Source: Streptomyces phaeolivaceus
GTDB taxonomy: Bacteria > Actinomycetota > Actinomycetes > Streptomycetales > Streptomycetaceae
Reading direction: 5' to 3'
DNA: 64,000 nucleotides
Assembly: GCF_009184865.1 (NCBI RefSeq)
Contig: NZ_CP045096.1
Location: 4,154,001-4,218,000 of the forward strand
Below, in pieces: positions 1-7,540 of the stretch. Made by a program: the position numbers and the translations under genes. Below the pieces are notes generated by a model. The model was not told where the DNA came from. It was given only the letters and a program-made list of their open reading frames with translations, and searched no databases. Position 1 is the stretch's first letter; each line of letters starts with the position of its first letter.

Positions 1-1
1 G

Positions 2-823
2 CGCCCCTCGACCGGCGAGATCCTGGCCGCGGCGAACTCCGGCAGCTTCAACGTGGCGTTCCAGGGCTCCCTGGCCCCCGGCTCCACGATGAAGATCGTG
101 TCGTCGGCGCTGCTCATCGACAAGGGCCTGGCCTCGGCGGACAAGGTCCACCCGTGCCCCAAGTTCTCGTCGTACGGCGGCTGGAAGTTCCAGAACGACG
201 ACAAGTTCGAGATCAAGGGCGGCACGTTCAAGGCGAGTTTCGCCCGCTCCTGCAACACCGCCTTCGTCTCCCAGGCGAAGGAGCTGGACGACGACTCCCT
301 GACCAAGGAGGCCCAGGAGGTCTTCGGGCTCGGCCTGAACAACTGGGCGCTCGGCGTCTCCAGCTTCGACGGCGCGGTGCCGGTGCAGAGCGACGCCCCG
401 ATGGCGGCCTCGCTGATCGGCCAGGGCGGGGTGCGGATGAACCCGCTGAACATGGCGTCGGTGGTGGCCACGGCCAAGACGGGCGTCTTCAAACAGCCGT
501 ACCTGGTCCCGCCGTCGGTCGACGACCGCACCCTCGCGACCGCCTCCCGGCCCCTGTCGGAGACGGTCCGCACCCAGCTCGTCGAACTCCTCCGCTACAC
601 CGCCGCGGCCGGTACGGCGGCCGAGGCGATGTCCGGCCTCGGCCCCGACTACGGCGCCAAGACCGGCTCCGCCGAGGTCGACGGCCAGAAGGAAGCCAAC
701 GGCTGGTTCACCGCCTGGAAGGGCGACCTCGCCTCCGCCGGGGTCGTCCAACAGGGCGGCCACGGCAGCGAGTCGGCGGGCCCGATCGTGGCGGCGCTGC
801 TCAAGGCGGGCAGCGCCGGCTGA
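2..823 (+). CDS. Penicillin-binding protein, transpeptidase domain (5' end cut by window edge)
   Basis: C-terminal 273 residues of a serine D,D-transpeptidase that cross-links peptidoglycan outside the membrane. All three active-site motifs are visible in order: STMK (residues 28-31 of the fragment, nucleophile Ser28), SCN (83-85) and KTGS (220-223). The reading frame is open from base 2, so the start, membrane anchor and N-terminal dimerisation or NTF2-like domain lie upstream of the window. The domain composition fits the monofunctional class B PBPs common in Streptomyces. The next gene is convergent, with about 30 bp between the stops. Confidence 0.93.
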   Translation, partial: RPSTGEILAAANSGSFNVAFQGSLAPGSTMKIVSSALLIDKGLASADKVHPCPKFSSYGGWKFQNDDKFEIKGGTFKASFARSCNTAFVSQAKELDDDSLTKEAQEVFGLGLNNWALGVSSFDGAVPVQSDAPMAASLIGQGGVRMNPLNMASVVATAKTGVFKQPYLVPPSVDDRTLATASRPLSETVRTQLVELLRYTAAAGTAAEAMSGLGPDYGAKTGSAEVDGQKEANGWFTAWKGDLASAGVVQQGGHGSESAGPIVAALLKAGSAG

Positions 824-854
824 GCGACGGGCACGGCCGTGCCGCGCACGTCGG

Positions 855-1487
855 TCAGCCGCGACCGAGGACGGGGGCCTTCTCGTACGACTCCGGCGAC
901 GCGTCCAGGCACCAGTCGAACAGCGACGGCCAGGAGCCGTAGCCCGCGTCGAGGTCGAGGTGGGCCTCGCCCGGCAGCACGTCGGCGGGCAGGCCGAGGG
1001 GTTCGGCGTACGTGGTGGCCGCGCCGCCGGGGCAGTACGGGTCGTTGTCGCTGCCGACGACGCGGGTGTACGCGGCGGTCGCGGCCAGCCGGGCGGGGCT
1101 CAGCTCCGGCGGGGCGAACTCGGCGATCTCCGGGTGTTCCAGGGCGACTTCGGGGGCGGGCGGGGCGACGAGCAGGACGCGGTCGACGGGGCCGGACAGG
1201 ATGTCGTCCCGGGCGACCGCGTGCAGCCACAGCAGACAGGCCAGGCTGTGGCAGACCACGGTGATCCGCCGGCCCGCCAACTCGCCCAGCAGCGCGTCCA
1301 GTTCCGCCAGCCAGCGCTCCAGGTCCGGGTCGTCGGCCTCCGGCAGCCGCGGGTACGCCACCTCGTGGCCCAGGTCGGTGAGACGGTCGGCCAGCCAGTG
1401 CTGCCAGTGGGCGGCCGGACGGTGGTTCTGCCAGCCGTGCAGGATGAGGAAGGCGCGGGTGGTGTCGGCGGGCGGGGTTTCTGTCAT
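855..1487 (-). CDS. RBBP9/YdeN-type alpha/beta serine hydrolase
   Basis: A 210-residue single-domain hydrolase. It has an early LILHGW oxyanion strand (14-19), a nucleophile elbow CHSLAC with Ser81 (the first Gly of GxSxG is replaced by Cys, usual in this family), Asp149 in SDNDPY and His176 in GEAHLD. Length and motif order match RBBP9/YdeN proteins. The substrate cannot be told; a small ester or thioester is the usual guess. The start at 1487 reads ATG ACA GAA ACC on the minus strand. It is transcribed towards the PBP gene and divergently from the YbaK gene. A type A palindromic element lies in the divergent gap. Confidence 0.85.
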   Translation of the reverse strand: MTETPPADTTRAFLILHGWQNHRPAAHWQHWLADRLTDLGHEVAYPRLPEADDPDLERWLAELDALLGELAGRRITVVCHSLACLLWLHAVARDDILSGPVDRVLLVAPPAPEVALEHPEIAEFAPPELSPARLAATAAYTRVVGSDNDPYCPGGAATTYAEPLGLPADVLPGEAHLDLDAGYGSWPSLFDWCLDASPESYEKAPVLGRG

Positions 1488-1570
1488 CCCCCGATCGTCA
1501 GCGAAACGGATCAGCCGGTCCAGTGGCGTCTCTGTGGCTGGATGGGGGTGCGTTCGGCGGGTGCGGGCCC

Positions 1571-1747
1571 GGTGGGGCTTCTCCCGCAGTTCCCCGCGCC
1601 CCTAAAAGATTCAGGCCCCTGCCGGCCTGAAAACCCACGGCCCTGCGGGCCTGAAAAGCACGGGGCGCGGCCCCGGCTTTTCAGGGGCGCGGGGAACTGC
1701 GCGACCAGCCCCCACCCACCCGCACCCGCACCCGCACCCGCACCCGC
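1571..1747. repeat. Type A palindromic intergenic element with hexamer tail
   Basis: The left arm (about 1571-1604, containing GCAGTTCCCCGCGCCCCT) pairs with the right arm (1681-1715, containing AGGGGCGCGGGGAACTGC). The interior carries shorter GGCCTGAAAA direct repeats. The right arm is followed by five copies of the hexamer CCCGCA (about 1716-1747). The same plan recurs at 7389-7539, and the right arm is tandemly repeated at 20887-21020. It lies in the divergent gap between the hydrolase and YbaK genes, so it is not simply a terminator here. Confidence 0.8.
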
Positions 1748-1806
1748 CAACCGAACCCCCACAACCCAGTCGCATGGCCGCTCCACCCACCACTACCGTG
1801 CCGGAC

Positions 1807-2322
1807 ATGACCAACGACCCACAGCCCACCACCGGCCCCGCAGAAGCCCACCCCCGCTTCACCGAGGCACTCACCACCCTCGGCCTCACCGAACTACGCA
1901 CCAAGATCCGCCGCTTCCCGGAAGCCACCCGCACCGCCGCGGAGGCCGCCGCCGCCCTCGGCTGTGAACTGAGCGAGATCTGCAAATCGCTGATCTTCGC
2001 CGCGGACGGCGTCCCCGTGCTGGTGCTCATGGACGGCGCGTCACGCGTGGACGTGGAGCTGGTCCGGCGGGAACTCGGCGCCACGAAGGTCACCCGGGCC
2101 CGCGCCGACGTCGTACGGGAGACGACCGGATACGCGATCGGCGGCGTCCCGCCCTTCGGGCACCGCACCCGCACCCGTGTCCTCGCCGACCGCTCGCTCC
2201 TCGACCACGCCACGGTGTGGGCGGCGGCCGGCACCCCGTACACCGTCTTCCCCATGGACCCCAAGTCGCTGATCGCGCACGCGGGCGCCACGATCGTGGA
2301 CGTCCGCGAGCCGAACACGTGA
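1807..2322 (+). CDS. YbaK/EbsC-family aminoacyl-tRNA deacylase
   Basis: 171 residues with the YbaK/ProX editing fold. These enzymes hydrolyse misacylated tRNAs such as Cys-tRNA-Pro. Family landmarks are the CKSLIF segment with the conserved Lys near residue 60, the TGYAIGGVPPFGH loop, and the VFPMDPKSL C-terminal strand. An upstream in-frame ATG at 1774 would add 11 residues. I prefer 1807 because the family begins shortly before the first helix, but neither has a strong ribosome binding site. Its stop overlaps the GTG start of the next gene by 4 bp (GTGA), so the two are probably translationally coupled. Confidence 0.9.
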   Translation: MTNDPQPTTGPAEAHPRFTEALTTLGLTELRTKIRRFPEATRTAAEAAAALGCELSEICKSLIFAADGVPVLVLMDGASRVDVELVRRELGATKVTRARADVVRETTGYAIGGVPPFGHRTRTRVLADRSLLDHATVWAAAGTPYTVFPMDPKSLIAHAGATIVDVREPNT

Positions 2323-3164
2323 CGCCGGTCGTCACCGCGGCGGTGCTGCTCGCCGCGATCACCCACGCCAGCTGGAACGCGATCGCCCACAAGATCACGG
2401 ACAAGCTGGTCGGGTTCACGCTGATAGCCGGCGGCGGGGCGCTGATCGGGTTCGCGATGGTGCCGTTCGTGCCGGTCCCGGAGGCCGACGCGTGGCCGTA
2501 TCTGATCGCCTCCACGATCGTCCACCTTGTCTACTACGTGCTGCTGATGACGTCGTTCCGGCTGGGCGACTTCGGCCAGGCGTACCCGATCGCGCGCGGC
2601 TCCGCGCCCCTCGTCGTCACCGTCCTCGCCGCCGTCTTCGCGCACGAGGTGCCGGACGGCTGGGCGGCGGGCGGCATCCTGCTGAGCTGCGCCGGGCTGA
2701 CCGGGGTCGCGCTGTGGGGCCTGCGTGGCGGCCGGCCGCACTGGGCGGCGATCGGGGCGGCGCTGGCCACGGGCCTGTCGATCGCCGCGTACACGGTCGT
2801 GGACGGCCTCGGCGTACGGGCCTCCGGGTCCACCATGGGCTACATCGCCTGGCTGATGGCCCTGGAGGGGCTGGCGATCCCCGCGTACGCGGTCTGGCGC
2901 TGGCGCGGCGGAACCCTCGCCCTCCTCCGCCCGTACGCCGGCCTGGGCCTCCTCGGCGCCGCGCTGTCCGTGGCCGCGTACGGACTGGTCCTGTGGGCCC
3001 AGACCAAGGCCGAGTTGGCCCCCATCGCCGCCCTCCGGGAGTCGTCGATCATCGTGGGAGCCGCGATAGGCGCGGTCTTCTTCAAGGAACGCTTCGGAGC
3101 CCCGAGACTCGTGGCGGCGGGCCTGCTGGTGCTGGGGATCGGTCTGATGCTGCGGGCGGGGTAG
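2319..3164 (+). CDS. EamA/DMT-superfamily inner-membrane transporter
   Basis: 281 residues, nearly all hydrophobic, with about ten membrane segments arranged as two EamA halves (roughly 1-135 and 140-281). Each half ends with a helix like TAVFFKERFG, seen at about residue 255. EamA proteins export metabolites or amino acids; the substrate is unknown here. The GTG start at 2319 overlaps the YbaK stop by 4 bp. The open frame extends further upstream, but only inside the YbaK gene. The coupling with an editing enzyme is suggestive but does not define a substrate. Confidence 0.88.
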   Translation: MTPVVTAAVLLAAITHASWNAIAHKITDKLVGFTLIAGGGALIGFAMVPFVPVPEADAWPYLIASTIVHLVYYVLLMTSFRLGDFGQAYPIARGSAPLVVTVLAAVFAHEVPDGWAAGGILLSCAGLTGVALWGLRGGRPHWAAIGAALATGLSIAAYTVVDGLGVRASGSTMGYIAWLMALEGLAIPAYAVWRWRGGTLALLRPYAGLGLLGAALSVAAYGLVLWAQTKAELAPIAALRESSIIVGAAIGAVFFKERFGAPRLVAAGLLVLGIGLMLRAG

Positions 3165-3252
3165 GCCGGGGCGCGGGCCGGTGACCGCGCAGGCCGTGCG
3201 TGTGCGGGCCGGGAGGAGCACTCTGGAGGGAGTGGTTCCGGAGGTGATCGTC

Positions 3253-3528
3253 ATGATGAAAACCGCTGTCGGATGGCACATCGAGCTGGAGTTCCAGGAG
3301 GACGAACAGCGCACCCGGGCGGCGGCCCTCGTACGGCTGCCCGACGGGAAGGAAATACGCGCCAACGGCTACGCCAGCCGCCACCGCACCGACTCCAACC
3401 AGCCCCGGGTCGGCGAGGAGATAGCCGGGGCGAGGGCCTTGAACGAGCTGGCCATGAAGCTCCTCACCAAGGCCCACGACGAGATAGACGAGGCATCGGG
3501 CAGGACGTCCCACCCGATCGCGCTCTGA
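3253..3528 (+). CDS. DUF1876 small protein (Rv2632c-like)
   Basis: A 91-residue cytoplasmic protein starting MMKTAVGWHIEL. It has a dsRBD-like DUF1876 pattern: WHIELEFQED, then RLPDG, then a C-terminal helix with ALNELAMKLL. These proteins are widespread in actinobacteria with no settled function; some are linked to stress or dormancy regulons. The start is fixed by a strong ribosome binding site GGAGGTGATC at 3239-3248, just before ATG 3253. The gene is monocistronic, 88 bp after the EamA gene. Confidence 0.88.
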   Translation: MMKTAVGWHIELEFQEDEQRTRAAALVRLPDGKEIRANGYASRHRTDSNQPRVGEEIAGARALNELAMKLLTKAHDEIDEASGRTSHPIAL

Positions 3529-3601
3529 GGCAGGCGGCAGGGCCCGCCGGCGGCGCTCCACACCCCTCAGCCGCGGGCGGGCCCTGTGGTTGACTGGCCC
3601 C

Positions 3602-4621
3602 GTGTTGCACGAGTCGGTCTTCCGGTCCGTGGACCTTCCGGTGGACGCCCGCTTCGAGGCCTGGGCGGAGATGCTGCGGCAGACACACGCGCCCATGGAC
3701 CTGGTCCCCATCCCCCTGTCGACGGCCGACCGCGGCCACCGCCCCGGCGCCGACTACCACGCCCACCAACGCCTCATCGCCCTCGGCGACGTGACGATCT
3801 GGCCCGCCACCTTCGATCCGATCGTCTTCCGCCGCACCCCGAGGATGGTCCGCCAGTCCGATCCGGAGACGTTCCATCTGTCCCTCCTCCTCCAGGGCGA
3901 GGGCGCCGCCACCTGGGGCCGGCAGCAAGTCGCTTACGAGGCACAGGACTTCCATGTCAACTGCACCTCGATGGCGTACGAGATCCTCACCGGCACCGAA
4001 CCGGTCACCACCGTCGGCGTCGAGATACCCCGCTCGCTCGTCGCCCTGCCCGCGCGCGAGGCGGAACGGGTGGTGGGCAGCCGGCTGTCGGGCCGGGACG
4101 GCGTCGGCGCGCTCCTCGCCCAGTTCCTGATGCGGCTGGCGGCGGACACGGCCCCGTACCGGCCCGCCGACGCACCCCGCCTCGGCACGGTCGTCGCCGA
4201 CCTGATCACCACGCTCTTCGCGCACACCGTCGACACGGAGCCTCGGCTGACACCCGAGGCGCACGCGCGGACGCTGCTGCTGCGCGTCAAGGCGTTCGTA
4301 CGGCGGCACCTGGGCGACCCCGACCTCACCCCGACGGCCATCGCCGCCGCGCATCACATCTCGCGCAGCTATCTGCACCGGCTCTTCCGGACGGAGGGCC
4401 TGACCGTCGCGGCGTACGTCCGCGACCAGCGGCTGCGGAACGCGTACCGCGATCTCACCGACCCCGACCCCGTGCTGCGGGCCACGCCGATCCACGCGAT
4501 CGGGGCGCGCTGGGGGTTTCCGCGGGCCGCCGAGTTCAGCCGGGCGTTCCGGACGGCGTACGGGGTGCCGCCGAGCGAGCTGCGGCGGGCGGCGGGCGCG
4601 GGGCGGGTGCCGCGGGCGTGA
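3602..4621 (+). CDS. AraC-family transcriptional regulator
   Basis: 339 residues: an N-terminal AraC-binding-like domain (about 1-200, with FHLSLLLQGEG and the cupin-like stretch) and a C-terminal double HTH (about 230-330). The HTH shows IAAAHHISRSYLHRLFRTEG followed by the second helix pair ending FSRAFRTAYGVPPSELRR. GTG 3602 is taken as start (VLHESVFRSVD); TTG 3590 is an alternative and neither has a clear ribosome binding site. The ligand and target are unknown. The nearest divergent or downstream gene in its orientation gives no obvious regulon, so it may act elsewhere or on itself. Confidence 0.87.
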   Translation: MLHESVFRSVDLPVDARFEAWAEMLRQTHAPMDLVPIPLSTADRGHRPGADYHAHQRLIALGDVTIWPATFDPIVFRRTPRMVRQSDPETFHLSLLLQGEGAATWGRQQVAYEAQDFHVNCTSMAYEILTGTEPVTTVGVEIPRSLVALPAREAERVVGSRLSGRDGVGALLAQFLMRLAADTAPYRPADAPRLGTVVADLITTLFAHTVDTEPRLTPEAHARTLLLRVKAFVRRHLGDPDLTPTAIAAAHHISRSYLHRLFRTEGLTVAAYVRDQRLRNAYRDLTDPDPVLRATPIHAIGARWGFPRAAEFSRAFRTAYGVPPSELRRAAGAGRVPRA

Positions 4622-4884
4622 GGTGGTGGCGGGGCGGGTGCCCAACAGTGGACGCGTTGCCAAGTGACAGTGGACCGTCAGCCAACGACATTGGCCGGAA
4701 TTCCGCGCATCCTGGTGATCGCCGCCGCGGAGGGCGGTCGTCCGGATCTCCGGGATCGGGCCAGGACACCAGCGGGGGAGCCCTGGGCCGGTCCGGCCGC
4801 TCGCCCGTGACGACCGTCTTTCGCGGTGCTGCCGGGCGCCTTACAACTCGGGGGTGACTGTGCTTCGGCGACTGCGGGTCGTTC
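4622..4884. other. Intergenic stretch, no gene seen
   Basis: Convergent gap after the AraC gene. It holds two copies of ACAGTGGAC about 25 bp apart near its start, and otherwise GC-rich sequence with no credible coding frame, tRNA or palindrome. It ends at the type B element that abuts the next gene. Confidence 0.5.
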
Positions 4885-4940
4885 GTGGCTGGTCGCGCCC
4901 ACGCGGCGGAGCCGCACACCGATACAGCCCCGCGCCCCTA
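4885..4940. repeat. Type B intergenic element (copy 1)
   Basis: GGCTGGTCGCGCCC, then ACGCGGCGGAGCCGC, a short AC-rich spacer, then CAGCCCCGCGCCCCT. The same string with few changes recurs at 62256-62317. The GCGG..CCGC core is a small hairpin. The element touches the stop codon of the downstream minus-strand esterase gene, so it sits exactly at the 3' end of that transcript. Confidence 0.75.
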
Positions 4941-6104
4941 TCGGGCGCGGAGCGCCCTCACCAGTGCCTGGGCCCTCGGGTCCGCTGTCACCGTCTTGCG
5001 GTAGCCGTTCGTGATGTAGCCGAAGGCGAGGCCCGATTCGGGGTCGGCGAAGCCGAGGGGGCCGCCTCGGCCGGGGTGGCCGAAAGAGGTGGGTGCCAGG
5101 AGCGGGGACGCGGTGCCGTGGAGCATGTAGCCGAGGCCGAAGCGGGTGTTGATGACGAGGACGCGGTCGGGGCCGGCGGACTCCTCGGCGCGGGCCGCCT
5201 CCAGGGTCGCCGGGCCGATCAGCCGTACGCCGTCGACCTCTCCGATGAGCGCCGCGTAGAAGCGGGCCAGGCCGTCCGCCGTGGCGATGCCGTTGGTCGC
5301 GGGGAGGGCGGACGCCCGGTACGCGGGGTCGTTCTGGTCGGGGAACGGGGTGATCGCGGCGAAGGCGCGGCGGGTGAGGGAGCCCGGGTCGTCGTAGGCC
5401 TCGGTGACCGAGCGCTTGGCGCGTACCCGCAGTCCGCCCGTGGGCTCGGGGGCCGCCTCCAGGCGTCCCGCGCGGCCGACCCGGCCCGCCGCCGCGACCG
5501 CGTCCGGCAGGCCCAGCCACAGATCCGCGTCGAGGCCCAGCGGGGCGGCGATGTCCGACGCGATCCACTCGCCGGTCCCCCGGCCGGTGACGCGCCGGAC
5601 GAGTTCGTCGAGCATCCAGCCGTAGGTGAGGGGGTGGTAGCCGTGGTCGGTGCCGGGCTCCCAGGCGGGGGCCTGCGCCGCGACGGCGGCCGGGCCCCGG
5701 CGCGGGTCGAGCGCCTCGGCGGGGGTGAGGGGGCGGTCCAGGACCGGGAGCCCGGCCCGGTGGCCGAGGATGTGCCGCACCAGCACGCCGCTCTTGCCCT
5801 CGGCCTTGAACTCCGGCCAGTACCGGCCCACCGGCGCGTCCAGGTCCAGTTCCCCGCGCTCGGCCAGCATCAGCACCACGGCGGCGGCGACGCCCTTGGT
5901 CGCCGAGCGCATGATCTGGGCGGTGCCGTGCTGCCAGGGCTCGTCGCCGTCCACGTCCCGGGTGCCGGCCCACAGGTCGACGACCTTGCGTCCGTGCCGG
6001 TAGACCACGACCGCCGCGCCCCGCTCGCCCAGCGACGCGAAGTTGCGTTCGAACGCGGCCCTGACCGGTTCGAAGCCCTCGGCGACCGTACCGTTCACGT
6101 CCAC
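4938..6104 (-). CDS. Beta-lactamase-fold serine hydrolase (EstB-type esterase)
   Basis: 388 residues of the class C beta-lactamase/EstB esterase family. The nucleophile motif is S67-A-T-K70, followed by HxAGL at about 115 and Tyr161 (YGW) in the position of the YxN tyrosine. The C-terminal HPGRGG is in the position of the KTG-like motif. There is no signal peptide, so it is probably a cytoplasmic esterase rather than a resistance enzyme. GTG 6104 is chosen because GGAG precedes it and upstream codons look like leader sequence; a start at 6164 is possible. The stop codon is in contact with a type B repeat. Confidence 0.86.
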   Translation of the reverse strand: MDVNGTVAEGFEPVRAAFERNFASLGERGAAVVVYRHGRKVVDLWAGTRDVDGDEPWQHGTAQIMRSATKGVAAAVVLMLAERGELDLDAPVGRYWPEFKAEGKSGVLVRHILGHRAGLPVLDRPLTPAEALDPRRGPAAVAAQAPAWEPGTDHGYHPLTYGWMLDELVRRVTGRGTGEWIASDIAAPLGLDADLWLGLPDAVAAAGRVGRAGRLEAAPEPTGGLRVRAKRSVTEAYDDPGSLTRRAFAAITPFPDQNDPAYRASALPATNGIATADGLARFYAALIGEVDGVRLIGPATLEAARAEESAGPDRVLVINTRFGLGYMLHGTASPLLAPTSFGHPGRGGPLGFADPESGLAFGYITNGYRKTVTADPRAQALVRALRAR

Positions 6105-6215
6105 GCCGCCGCTCCCTGTCCGTCCACCGGCCGCCGCGGCCACTCGCCGCGTCGACGGGTGCAACGTACAGGTACGGCCCCGGATTCCCCCACCCGGGGG
6201 GAATCCGGGGCGGCC

Positions 6216-6731
6216 TCAGCCCAGCACGATCGTGACGTCGATGTTGTCGCGGGTCGCGTTCGAGTACGGGCAGACCTCGTGGGCCGCGTCGACGAGCTTG
6301 GCGGCGACGGCCTGGTCGATGACCGGGAGGGAGACGCTGAGGGCGACGGCGAGGCCGTAGCCGCGCTGCTTGTTGGGGCCGATGCCGACCTTCGCGGCGA
6401 CCGTGGAGCCGGTGAGGTCGAAGCCCGCGCGGCGGCCGACGAGGACCAGCGCGTTGTGGAAGCAGGAGCTGTACCCGGCGGCGAACAACTGCTCGGGGTT
6501 GGTGCCGTCGCCGTCGCCGCCCATCGCCGGCGGCATCGCGACCTTGAGGTCGATCTGGCCGTCCTGGCTGCTGATGTACCCGTCCCGGCCCCCGTGCGCG
6601 GTGGCCTCGGCGACATACATGATCTTCGTCGGGCGGGTGTCCGTACGGCCCGTACCGTCCGTACCGTCCGTTCCGTCCGTACCGTCCGTACGGGTATCGG
6701 GACCGGTCTCCACCGCGGCGTCGTCAGTCAT
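6216..6731 (-). CDS. ohr: Organic hydroperoxide resistance protein Ohr
   Basis: 171-residue OsmC-superfamily thiol peroxidase that reduces organic hydroperoxides using lipoylated partners. The two redox cysteines are present: Cys90 in SSCFHNAL and Cys154 in VCPYSNATR. The fold begins near residue 33 (TKIMYVAEATAHGGRDG). The first 32 residues are an extension containing GTD repeats, encoded by four 9-bp units (6652-6687), absent from ordinary Ohr proteins. It lies 147 bp downstream of ohrR on the same strand, with palindromes in the gap suited to OhrR binding. Confidence 0.95.
   Translation of the reverse strand: MTDDAAVETGPDTRTDGTDGTDGTDGTGRTDTRPTKIMYVAEATAHGGRDGYISSQDGQIDLKVAMPPAMGGDGDGTNPEQLFAAGYSSCFHNALVLVGRRAGFDLTGSTVAAKVGIGPNKQRGYGLAVALSVSLPVIDQAVAAKLVDAAHEVCPYSNATRDNIDVTIVLG
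6652..6687. repeat. 9-bp tandem repeat in the ohr N-terminus
   Basis: Four units of GTACCGTCC (one reads GTTCCGTCC), in frame, adding GTD triplets to the dispensable N-terminal extension of Ohr. Confidence 0.85.
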
Positions 6732-6803
6732 GCCCTTGGCCTCCCCCAGGACGAGCGCGTGGCCTCCCCAGGACAGGCGCGCACGAATACATCGCGCACA
6801 AGA

Positions 6804-6846
6804 TACCGACCGGTAGGGGGAATGCGGTTACCAGGGGGTAGTAACC
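6804..6846. promoter_or_regulatory. Candidate OhrR operator region upstream of ohr
   Basis: TACCGACCGGTA (6804-6815) is a palindrome with 5-bp arms. GGTTAC-N9-GTAACC (6826-6846) is a second inverted repeat, followed by a further GGTAAC half. They lie 73-115 bp ahead of the ohr start and just past the ohrR stop. Assignment to OhrR is by position, not by a consensus match. Confidence 0.45.
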
Positions 6847-6878
6847 ACGGGTAACACAAGGTCACCTACGTCAGCGGC

Positions 6879-7352
6879 TCAGCGGCCCGCCGCCTTCGTC
6901 GCCCGTGCCGTCAGCTGCCACAGTTCCTCGCGCAGCCGGGCCACCTCGGGGCCGTGCAGGCCGGTGGCGGCGGCGAGGGTGGTGGGGACGGCCGCCGCGC
7001 GGTCGCGGAGCTGTTCGCCGCGTCCGGTGAGCGTGACCCGCACCGACCGCTCGTCCCGCAGCGACCGCTCCCGGCGCAGCAGCCCGGCCGACTCCAGCCG
7101 CTTCAGCAGCGGCGAGACCGTGCCGTAGTCGAGCCGCAGGGCGCCGGCGAGTTCCTTGACGGTGGTCTCGTCGCGCTCCCAGAGGGTGAGCATGACGAGG
7201 TACTGCGGGTAGGTGAGCCCGAGTTCGTCGAGCAGCGGACGGTACGCGGCGGTGACCGCGCGCTGTGCCGCGTACAGCGCGAAGCACAGCTGCTCGTCGA
7301 GGAGCAGCGAACCAGGCCGTTGCGCATCCGCTTGATTCGTCACGGGGTCCAT
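6879..7352 (-). CDS. ohrR: MarR-family organic-peroxide sensor OhrR
   Basis: 157 residues. The redox-sensing Cys23 sits in the N-terminal helix motif LCFALYAAQR typical of OhrR. The winged helix follows (about 65-110), with LDYGTVSPLLKRLESAGLLRRERS and the wing DERSVRVTLT. When Cys is oxidised, OhrR leaves DNA and ohr is induced. This looks like a one-Cys or mixed type, since no clear second Cys is visible. The start ATG 7352 encodes MDPVTNQ. It is upstream of ohr and co-oriented, and the 147-bp gap suggests a separate or internal ohr promoter. Confidence 0.93.
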   Translation of the reverse strand: MDPVTNQADAQRPGSLLLDEQLCFALYAAQRAVTAAYRPLLDELGLTYPQYLVMLTLWERDETTVKELAGALRLDYGTVSPLLKRLESAGLLRRERSLRDERSVRVTLTGRGEQLRDRAAAVPTTLAAATGLHGPEVARLREELWQLTARATKAAGR

Positions 7353-7388
7353 TGTCTCGGATGGGGCGCCGTGTTCGGCTGCGGGTCC

Positions 7389-7539
7389 GGTGGGGGCCGG
7401 TCGCGCAGTTCCCCGCGCCCCGGAAAAAGCAGGGGCCGCGCCCCGTGCTTGTTCAACGGCCCGCAGGGGCCGTTGCTTTCAGGGGCGCGGGGAACTGCGC
7501 GAGAAGCCCCCACCGGACCCGCACCCGCACCCGCACCCG
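7389..7539. repeat. Type A palindromic element with hexamer tail (copy 2)
   Basis: The left arm (about 7389-7422, GCGCAGTTCCCCGCGCCCC) pairs with the right arm (7479-7514, AGGGGCGCGGGGAACTGCGC). The interior holds a smaller hairpin built on AACGGCCC. A run of CCCGCA hexamers (7517-7539) ends one base before the cbiO stop codon. It fills the whole gap between cbiO and ohrR and may end cbi transcription. Confidence 0.82.
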
Positions 7540-7540
7540 A

